Below, in pieces: positions 57,684 through 64,000 of a stretch of DNA of 64,000 nt. Below the pieces are notes generated by a model. It was not told where the DNA came from, ran no database searches, and saw only the letters and a program-made list of their open reading frames with translations. The position numbers and the translations under genes were made by a program. Source of the stretch: Pelagerythrobacter aerophilus (GTDB taxonomy: Bacteria; Pseudomonadota; Alphaproteobacteria; Sphingomonadales; Sphingomonadaceae); contig NZ_QXFK01000014.1 of assembly GCF_003581645.1 (NCBI RefSeq), positions 496,001 to 560,000 on the forward strand, given 5' to 3'. Numbering within the stretch: the first letter of the stretch is position 1; every line of letters starts with the position of its first letter.

Positions 57684-60200
57684 TCAGTAGATGCCGCCCT
57701 GGTCTTCGACGAAGTCCGAAGGCTCGCCGTGACGCCCTGTACCATACCGCGAGTTGCGGCGCGCCATCTCGCCACGGCGGATCAGGTCCAGGAACTCGCG
57801 GCGCTTGGCCTCGATCGCATCGGCGCGCGTGCGCCGTGGCGGTTCGGTGTCGGGCTTAAACGCTTCCCAAATGATCGCGCTCAAGGGGTCGTCGGTCGGG
57901 GAGCCATCGAGCACCCGTTTGCCGGAGCGCCGGTCGATCCGCACCATTCGCACGCCCGCCGGCGCGACGAACGGTTCGTCGGACCAGCGATCGCGCGTTT
58001 CCTGCACAAATTCCTTAAACATCGGCGCGGCCGTGTTTCCGCCCTGGACCCAACCGCCCATATTCCGCGGCTGATCGAAGCCCAGGTACATGCCGGCGAT
58101 GATCTCGGGCGATCCGCCCACGAACCAGGCGTTCGTTGGGCCGCTGGTGGTGCCGGTCTTGCCGAACAGCGGCAGGTCGAGGTCGCGCAGCCGCACCGCC
58201 GTGCCGCGCGTCACCACGCCTTCCAGCATGTGCACGACCTGGTAGGCCGTGCGGGGATCGAGCACCTGCTTGCCGCTGCGCCCGAGCCGCGGCATCGGCT
58301 TGCCGTCCCACTCGGGCATATTGCATCGTTCGCAATTGCGGGTGTCGGCGCGCCAGATCACCTTGCCGTGGCGGTCCTGCACATAGTCGATCAGCGTGGC
58401 GTTGTTCTGCTGCCCGTGGTTGACCAGCGCCGCATAGGCGTTGACCATCTTGAGCACCGTGGTGTCGCCCGCACCGAGCGCAAAGGCCGGGTAAGGCTCG
58501 TAGCTACCGATCCCGACCCGCTCGAACGTGTCGATGACCTTGGGCATGCCCGCGTCCATCGCAACGTGCACGGTCATCAGGTTGCGGCTCTGCTCGAGGC
58601 CCCAGCGCATCGTGTGGACCCCGCCCCCGCCCCCGCCGAAGTTGCGGAAGCACTTTTCGCCGAGCGCCGCTCCCTGATAGAAACAGAACGTCTGGTCGGG
58701 CACTTGCGTCGCGGGCGTCATGCCGTTGTCGAGGCCGGTGGCATAGACGAACGGCTTGATCGTCGAACCAGGCTGGCGTTGGGCCTGGGTCGCGCGGTTG
58801 AAGTCGCTCAGACCGCTGTCGAACCCGCCCTGCATGGCGAGTACCCGGCTCGACTGCGGGGCCATCGCGACGAAACCGCCGGAAACCTCTGGCACCGAGC
58901 GCAATCGGTAACCGTTGCCCGCTCGTTCGACCGCAACGACATCGCCCACTTTGACCGCATCGGGAAAGCCGGTCAGCGGATAGGTCTCTCCATCCGTGAG
59001 CCCCACGGTCGCGGACGATCCGCTGCGTTCGGTCACGACGCCGACGCGCCAGTCGCGGAAATCGAGATAGAGATTGGACGAGCGGAGCTGCGCCACGAGA
59101 TCGCCGTTGTCCGGATCGATCGTCGCCACCGGACCCGGCCAGCCGCGATTCCCGTGATAGCGCAGCATGCCATTTCGCAGCGCGTCGCGCGCAGCTTCCT
59201 GCAACTCGGGATCGAGCGAGGTGCGAACCCACAGCCCGCCGGCATAGACGCTGTTGCGCCCGTCTTCCGCCGTTTCGCCGAACTTCTCGATCAGCGTGCG
59301 CCGGACTTCCTCGAAGAAATAGCCTGCATCGACCGTTTCGTGCTGCGCACGCATCGGCTTGAGGCCGAGCGGCTGGCTCTTGGCCTCGGCCGCCTGCGCC
59401 GCAGTGACGAAATCGTTCTCGACCATCTGGTCGAGCACGAAATTGCGCCGCTCAAGCGCCAGTTCCGCATGCTGCTTGCGCCCGTAGCGCTCCGGCGCCT
59501 TGGGCAGGATCGCGAGGAACGCCATCTCGTGCAGTTCGAGATCGCCCACGTCCTTGTCGAAATAGGCGCGCGACGCGGCCTGCACCCCGAAGCTGCGCCG
59601 CCCGAGCGGGATCTCGTTGAGATAGAGCTCGAGGATCTGCTGCTTGGTCAGCACCCCTTCGATGCGCCGGGCGAGGATCATTTCCTTGAGCTTGCGGGTG
59701 ACCGAATATTCGTTCGACAGCAGGATATTCTTGGCCACCTGCTGGGTGATCGTGGAACCGCCGACAGCCCGCTCGCCCGAGCCAAGCTTGCTGACATAGT
59801 CGATCACCGCACCGGCCAGGCCGCCGGCATCGATCCCCCCATGGCTGAAGAACGTCTTGTCTTCGGCCGCCAGATAGGCCTCGATCAGTTCGACGGGGAA
59901 GTCGGCGTACTGCAACTGGACGCGGCGCTCGCGCGCATAGGAATAGACGATGTCCCCGTCGATTCCGCGCACCATTGTCGGCAAAGGCGGTTCGTATTCG
60001 AGCAGCGTTTCCGCGTCGGGCAGATCGCGTGCAAGCAATGCCCAGACGACGAGCCACAGCGCCAGGAACGCGCCCAGCAGGATCGTCGTCCAGCGGAACC
60101 AGCGCTTTTCGCGCCAGCTCGTCCTGAACCAGTTCAACGCGCCGGACGCATCGCGGCGGATCCGGTAGCGGAAATACTCGGTGGTAGACTGTTCGGCCAT
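57684..60200 (-). CDS. mrcA: penicillin-binding protein 1A, bifunctional peptidoglycan synthase
   Basis: An 838-aa inner-membrane enzyme with one N-terminal transmembrane helix (about residues 35-55). The glycosyltransferase domain has E-D-K-T-F-F-S-H and G-G-S-T-I-T-Q-Q. The transpeptidase has P-G-S-T-I-K-P-F (active Ser), S-R-N and F-G-K-T-G-T-T. The C-terminal tail is Arg-rich. The start at M-A-E-Q-S-T-T is chosen; a 44-residue upstream extension lacks support. Confidence 0.96.
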   Translation of the reverse strand: MAEQSTTEYFRYRIRRDASGALNWFRTSWREKRWFRWTTILLGAFLALWLVVWALLARDLPDAETLLEYEPPLPTMVRGIDGDIVYSYARERRVQLQYADFPVELIEAYLAAEDKTFFSHGGIDAGGLAGAVIDYVSKLGSGERAVGGSTITQQVAKNILLSNEYSVTRKLKEMILARRIEGVLTKQQILELYLNEIPLGRRSFGVQAASRAYFDKDVGDLELHEMAFLAILPKAPERYGRKQHAELALERRNFVLDQMVENDFVTAAQAAEAKSQPLGLKPMRAQHETVDAGYFFEEVRRTLIEKFGETAEDGRNSVYAGGLWVRTSLDPELQEAARDALRNGMLRYHGNRGWPGPVATIDPDNGDLVAQLRSSNLYLDFRDWRVGVVTERSGSSATVGLTDGETYPLTGFPDAVKVGDVVAVERAGNGYRLRSVPEVSGGFVAMAPQSSRVLAMQGGFDSGLSDFNRATQAQRQPGSTIKPFVYATGLDNGMTPATQVPDQTFCFYQGAALGEKCFRNFGGGGGGVHTMRWGLEQSRNLMTVHVAMDAGMPKVIDTFERVGIGSYEPYPAFALGAGDTTVLKMVNAYAALVNHGQQNNATLIDYVQDRHGKVIWRADTRNCERCNMPEWDGKPMPRLGRSGKQVLDPRTAYQVVHMLEGVVTRGTAVRLRDLDLPLFGKTGTTSGPTNAWFVGGSPEIIAGMYLGFDQPRNMGGWVQGGNTAAPMFKEFVQETRDRWSDEPFVAPAGVRMVRIDRRSGKRVLDGSPTDDPLSAIIWEAFKPDTEPPRRTRADAIEAKRREFLDLIRRGEMARRNSRYGTGRHGEPSDFVEDQGGIY

Positions 60201-60303
60201 GGTCTGGAGCGTCCCTAGCACGCGGATTCCGTCTTGCGCCATATCGATTAGGTCGGCAGCGCCACAATCCTCCGCCGTTGACACGCAAAGCGAGAGGATT
60301 GCG

Positions 60304-61053
60304 ATGCCCGCCACCCCCGCCTGGCCGCCCAAATCGACCCCGCGTCTCTATCTCGAAGAGCGGATCGAGACCGGTGCCGCGATCGAGCTCGATCAGGCCC
60401 AGTCGCGTTATCTGCTCGGCGTGATGCGACGCGGCGATGGCGATGTCGTGCGCGTGTTCGACGACCGTACGGGCGAGTATCTGGCGCGTCTGGCCACTGC
60501 CGGGGGCGGACGCTGCCTCGCAACCGTCGAGGAGAAGCTGGCGCCGCGGGAGGAGGTGCCGGACCTGTGGCTCTGCGCTTCCCCCCTCCAGCGCGATAAC
60601 TTCGCCCTCGTTGCGGAGAAAGCGTGCGAGCTCGGCGTGCGGCGGTTTGTTCCGGTCGAGATGCGCCGCTCGGTCGTGCGCAAGATCAACAATGCGCGGC
60701 TGCAGAAGCGGATGATCGAGGCTGCCGAGCAGTGCGAGCGTACTGCCCTGCCCGTGCTTGCGCCCCTGACGAAGCTCGATCGGCTCCTGCGGGACTGGCC
60801 GGCGGATCGCACGCTGTTCTTCGCCGACGAGCTTGGCGGCGAAGCGCCGGCAGAGGCGCTGGCGAATCATTCCGGACCGGCGGCGCTCCTGATCGGCCCG
60901 GAGGGCGGCTTCGACGATGCGGAGCGCACCGCGATTCGCGCATTGCCGCAGGCACGCCCGATCTCGCTGGGCCCGCGAATTCTGCGCGCCGAAACCGCGG
61001 CAATCGCCGCGACGGCGCTATGGATGGCCGTCGCCGGGGACTGGCGCAATTAG
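60304..61053 (+). CDS. rsmE: 16S rRNA (uracil1498-N3)-methyltransferase
   Basis: A SPOUT-family methyltransferase of 249 aa. The C-terminal trefoil knot carries L-I-G-P-E-G-G-F and L-G-P-R-I-L-R-A-E-T, which bind SAM. Start M-P-A-T-P is used. It is divergent from PBP1A and upstream of gshA in the same direction. Confidence 0.94.
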   Translation: MPATPAWPPKSTPRLYLEERIETGAAIELDQAQSRYLLGVMRRGDGDVVRVFDDRTGEYLARLATAGGGRCLATVEEKLAPREEVPDLWLCASPLQRDNFALVAEKACELGVRRFVPVEMRRSVVRKINNARLQKRMIEAAEQCERTALPVLAPLTKLDRLLRDWPADRTLFFADELGGEAPAEALANHSGPAALLIGPEGGFDDAERTAIRALPQARPISLGPRILRAETAAIAATALWMAVAGDWRN

Positions 61054-61092
61054 CGCTTTCCTCCAATTCACCGGTTGCCTATCGCAACCCGC

Positions 61093-62463
61093 ATGAGCAC
61101 CCGCGAAGCCTCGGCCGCCGACGATCCCACCATCGAGAACCGCGACCAGTTGGTCGCGCCGATTGCCGCCGGCGAGAAGCCGAAACACGCCTGGCGCATC
61201 GGCACTGAGCACGAGAAATTGGTCTACAAGCGGGACGATTTCCACGCTCCCGCTTACGACGAATCATGCGGCATCCGCGATCTTCTGCTGAACCTGCGCA
61301 AGTTCGGGTGGGAGCCGGTCGAGGAAGGCGGCAAGGTTATCGCGATGCGCGGTACGGACGGCACCGTGAGCCTGGAGCCCGCGGGGCAACTCGAACTGTC
61401 GGGCGCGCCGCTCGAGAACCTGCACGAGACCTGCAACGAAACCGGCCGTCACCTCGAACAAGTGAAGGCGATCGGCGAATGCTGCGGGGTCGGCTTCCTC
61501 GGGTTGGGCATGTGGCCCGACAAGACCCGCGAACAGATGCCGGTAATGCCCAAGGGCCGCTACGAAATCATGATGCGGCACATGCCGCGCGTGGGCACCC
61601 TCGGCCTCGACATGATGCTGCGCACCTGCACCATCCAGGTGAACCTCGACTATGGCAGCGAGGTCGACATGGTGAAGAAGTTCCGGGTCGGGCTGGCGCT
61701 GCAGCCGCTCGCCACCGCGCTCTTCGCCAATTCGCCGTTCACCGAGGGCAAGCCCAACGGCTACCTCTCCTACCGCAGCCATATCTGGTCGGACACCGAT
61801 CCGCACCGCACGGGCATGCTGCCCTTCGTGTTCGAGGACGGCTTCGGGTACGAGCGGTGGGCCGACTACATGCTCGATGTGCCTATGTACTTCGTCTTCC
61901 GTGACGGAAAGTACATCGACGCTGCCGGGCAGAGCTTCCGCGACTTCCTCGAAGGCAAGCTGCCCGCGCTGCCCGGTGAGAAACCGCGCGAGAGCGACTG
62001 GTGGGATCATCTCTCCACCGCGTTCCCCGAAGTGCGGCTCAAGAGCTTCCTCGAAATGCGCGGCGCCGATGGCGGGCCGTGGAACCGGATCTGCGCCCTG
62101 CCCGCCTTCTGGGTCGGCCTGCTCTACGACGAAGGTGCGCTCGATGCCGCGTGGGACGTCGTGAAGGACTGGACGATGGAGGAGCGCGAGGCGCTTCGCA
62201 GTGCAGTACCGAAGCTCGCCCTCGATGCGCCGCTTCCGGGTGGCGGCAAGCTGCACGACATCGCGCGCGAGGTGCTCGCGATCTCCCGCTCTGGCCTCGC
62301 GGCACGCGGTCGACTCAACAGCGGCGGCGACAACGAGACGGGCTTTCTCGAAACGCTTGAGGAGATCGTGGCCAGCGGGAAAGTTCCGGCACAGCGGCTG
62401 CTCGACCTTTACCATGGCGAGTGGAACGGCGACGTCTCGCGCGTCTATGAGCAGAGCTTCTAG
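61093..62463 (+). CDS. gshA: glutamate-cysteine ligase
   Basis: First step of glutathione synthesis. The 456-aa protein is of the plant/alphaproteobacterial type (I-G-T-E-H-E-K, M-M-R-H-M-P-R-V-G, Q-V-N-L-D-Y). The ATG at 61093 (M-S-T-R-E-A) is preferred over a TTG six codons earlier. It follows rsmE by 39 bases and converges on the multi-pass methyltransferase gene with 3 bases between. The glutathione-S-transferase gene at 50571 is a possible user of the product. Confidence 0.95.
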   Translation: MSTREASAADDPTIENRDQLVAPIAAGEKPKHAWRIGTEHEKLVYKRDDFHAPAYDESCGIRDLLLNLRKFGWEPVEEGGKVIAMRGTDGTVSLEPAGQLELSGAPLENLHETCNETGRHLEQVKAIGECCGVGFLGLGMWPDKTREQMPVMPKGRYEIMMRHMPRVGTLGLDMMLRTCTIQVNLDYGSEVDMVKKFRVGLALQPLATALFANSPFTEGKPNGYLSYRSHIWSDTDPHRTGMLPFVFEDGFGYERWADYMLDVPMYFVFRDGKYIDAAGQSFRDFLEGKLPALPGEKPRESDWWDHLSTAFPEVRLKSFLEMRGADGGPWNRICALPAFWVGLLYDEGALDAAWDVVKDWTMEEREALRSAVPKLALDAPLPGGGKLHDIAREVLAISRSGLAARGRLNSGGDNETGFLETLEEIVASGKVPAQRLLDLYHGEWNGDVSRVYEQSF

Positions 62464-62466
62464 CTC

Positions 62467-63822
62467 CTACTCCGCAGGCTGCTGCACGGCAGGCCTGCGT
62501 CGCCGCAGCCCCCGCTTAAGCGCCGCGAGCCGCCGGGTGATCGGCCCGCGATGTTCCATCCAGGCGTGATATTCGCGGTACTTGGCATCCTCGCCGAGCA
62601 GATGCGCCTCCTCGGTCTTCGCGCGCCAGTAATAGATCGCGCTGACGCAGCCGAGGAAGAAGGTGTTGCGTACCACGTCCACCGCGGAGCCGCTGGAGAC
62701 GAGAAACGGCAGCGTCGAGCACCACCAGAACAGATTCTTCGACAGATACGCCGGGTGCCGCGTGAACCGGTAGGGCCCGTTCGTCAGCACGCCCCGGTAG
62801 GTCAGGTTGGAAAAGCGCACCCCGAACGCGAGTGTTGCCCAGGCGTAGATCGCTGTCAGGAACACGAGCCACGCGGCCCAAACCGAAGCCAGAACGGGAT
62901 GACCCCCGAACCAGAAACCCCAGCCGGGTGTGTTGACCTCGTAGGCCAGCACCCCTTCGGCGCCCATGAATGCAAAGACGAACGGCGGATAGCAAATCAG
63001 CGCCGCCAGCCATCCCGCCAGGAACGGATTGCCGCTGCGGATATGCGCATCGAGCGGGCGGAAGGTGACGAGATAGCCGACCGTACCGATCTGCACGTCG
63101 ATCACGAACAGGAGCTGGACCAGCAGCATGCCCAGCGCGACGGGGTTGGCGGCGATCTGCGCAAGATCCGTTTCCACCACCGCGGCGAAGCCGGCAGGCA
63201 GGATCGAGATCATGAAGGCGCCGAAGAACGCCTTGATGATCCAGGCTCGCCAGTGCTTCTTCACCTCATCCGGATCGAAGGCCTCGCGCCCGAGAAGCAT
63301 GGCGCCGAAGTGCCAGGCGTGATCGCGCGGGTTGACCATGTAGCGGTCGAGCCAGAGTACGTAGGGCACCGACAGCACAACCAGTGGAATCGCCGCTGCG
63401 GTGATAACGTCCATGGCGAAGAGATACTGCCCCCGCCAGTACCAGCGCGCGACGCAGTAGAGGAAGCCGAGGATCGCCCAGGTGACCCAGAGGCCGGCAA
63501 TCTTTACCAGCGAGACACCGACCACTTCGGACAGCGCGCGCTTGCGGCTCCAGTCGATCCCGGTGGAGGGATTGCGGTGAACCTTGTCGACGAAGATCGA
63601 CCACAGGACCATCGGCGCCGCGGAGAAGAACAGCGCAGTCAGCGCGGCATGCGGGCCGGAGAGCGGCTCGCGCGGCCCCGGCAATGCAAAGACATCCGCG
63701 AAATGGGGCCAATTGCGGCAGAAAACGATCCATGCGAGCAGCCCGAGCAGGCCGGCAAGGCCTACACCCGCCGAGACATCGCTTGCCGGAAGCCCCTTTG
63801 CCGAGATCGGGTGCGCGCTCAT
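62467..63822 (-). CDS. multi-pass membrane protein with isoprenylcysteine-methyltransferase-like C-terminus
   Basis: A 451-aa protein with about ten predicted membrane helices. Its last third has the ICMT/phospholipid-methyltransferase motifs G-P-Y-R-F-T-R-H-P-A-Y and R-A-K-T-E-E, followed by E-Y-H-A-W-M, which bind SAM at the membrane face. Bacterial members often methylate lipids or small hydrophobic molecules; the substrate is unknown. The N-terminal half has no recognised domain. Confidence 0.82.
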   Translation of the reverse strand: MSAHPISAKGLPASDVSAGVGLAGLLGLLAWIVFCRNWPHFADVFALPGPREPLSGPHAALTALFFSAAPMVLWSIFVDKVHRNPSTGIDWSRKRALSEVVGVSLVKIAGLWVTWAILGFLYCVARWYWRGQYLFAMDVITAAAIPLVVLSVPYVLWLDRYMVNPRDHAWHFGAMLLGREAFDPDEVKKHWRAWIIKAFFGAFMISILPAGFAAVVETDLAQIAANPVALGMLLVQLLFVIDVQIGTVGYLVTFRPLDAHIRSGNPFLAGWLAALICYPPFVFAFMGAEGVLAYEVNTPGWGFWFGGHPVLASVWAAWLVFLTAIYAWATLAFGVRFSNLTYRGVLTNGPYRFTRHPAYLSKNLFWWCSTLPFLVSSGSAVDVVRNTFFLGCVSAIYYWRAKTEEAHLLGEDAKYREYHAWMEHRGPITRRLAALKRGLRRRRPAVQQPAE

Positions 63823-63872
63823 GACGAGTCGCGCGATAGCGGCAAAGGGTTAAGCGCGCGGTAAGAGGCCGA

Positions 63873-64000
63873 TCACCGGAAGGTGTGGATCGTGCCGCCG
63901 TCGTCGAGCAGGTAGAGGGTGTTGTTGGCTACCACCGGCGGAAGCGACACGGACGTTTTCAGGTCGGTGAACAGGCTCGCCGATCCTTCGCCGACGCTGA
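63873..64000 (-). CDS. bamB: outer-membrane assembly factor BamB-like protein, C-terminal end only
   Basis: The last 41 codons only. The visible part reads S-V-S-L-P-P-V-V-A-N-N-T-L-Y-L-L-D-D-G-G-T-I-H-T-F-R, the final PQQ-type beta-propeller blade and short tail expected of BamB, which binds BamA. The gene extends beyond the right edge. The assignment is tentative because other propeller proteins end similarly. Confidence 0.6.
   Translation of the reverse strand, partial: SVGEGSASLFTDLKTSVSLPPVVANNTLYLLDDGGTIHTFR

Noticed and set aside
57594-60218. 874-codon plus-strand open frame opposite PBP1A
   Set aside because: Mirror of the PBP1A codon pattern; no recognisable motifs.

Overview
The window is high-GC bacterial chromosome, densely coded on both strands, with many 1-8 base overlaps between co-directional genes. 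Gene content and order point to an alphaproteobacterium of the Sphingomonadales, most likely near Erythrobacter/Altererythrobacter. The main signs are the blocks recG-sdhE-mfd and divL-tsaE-amgK-murU-addB-addA-trxA, a full-length prfB with no programmed frameshift, and repeated short palindromes of the CATCCCAGC-GAA-GCTGGGATG type. This placement is inferred from gene content and order, not from a database search.

Positions 1-2467 look like the right end of an integrated element. They hold an SRAP-family gene cut by the window edge, two unknown small proteins, a 40-residue membrane peptide and a phage-type PAPS-reductase-like protein, all on the minus strand. At 2468-2513 lies the 3' half of a tRNA-Pro(CGG), from anticodon loop to CCA, with no 5' half. 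This is the usual scar of integration into a tRNA gene. Core chromosome starts immediately after it.

2592-16789 carries housekeeping genes: a low-molecular-weight phosphatase, recG, sdhE, mfd, an EAL protein, nadK, tRNA-Asn, secA, argJ, an inositol-monophosphatase-family gene and trxA. 16815-27821 is one tightly overlapping minus-strand operon joining a DivL-like pseudokinase (tyrosine in place of the phospho-accepting histidine), TsaE, the muropeptide-recycling pair AmgK/MurU and the AddAB recombination nuclease. ahcY (27927-29339) and a peroxiredoxin gene (29528) diverge around a perfect operator-like dyad.

30179-43079 holds folE, a phospholipase-D-family gene, a hemerythrin gene, a zincin, a PilZ gene, tRNA-Arg, mutT, two tandem Flp pilins without other tad genes, an M48 lipoprotein protease, accA, xerD, a proline/threonine-rich exported protein paired with a 44-residue membrane peptide, aroK-aroB and a cyclase-family gene.

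43076-51964 is a minus-strand propionyl-CoA block. Read in transcription order it is crotonase, glutathione-transferase-like, methylmalonyl-CoA mutase, DUF3445 heme protein, biotin synthase, exported esterase, biotin-carrying PccA, CsaA. 52055-64000 returns to mixed genes: SH3 protein, 2-hydroxyacid dehydrogenase, a flavin oxidoreductase with a cysteine cluster, a lipoprotein-type methyltransferase, prfB, an exported peroxiredoxin, PBP1A, rsmE, gshA, a multi-pass methyltransferase-like protein and the 3' end of a probable bamB.

No intergenic stretch exceeds 300 bases. The longest, 2308-2591, is described below. I found no CRISPR array, insertion sequence, toxin-antitoxin pair, secondary-metabolite cluster or recognisable defence system. 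The most unusual items are the tRNA-Pro scar, the DivL-type kinase, the exported methyltransferase, the cysteine-cluster oxidoreductase and the uncharacterised exported protein next to xerD.
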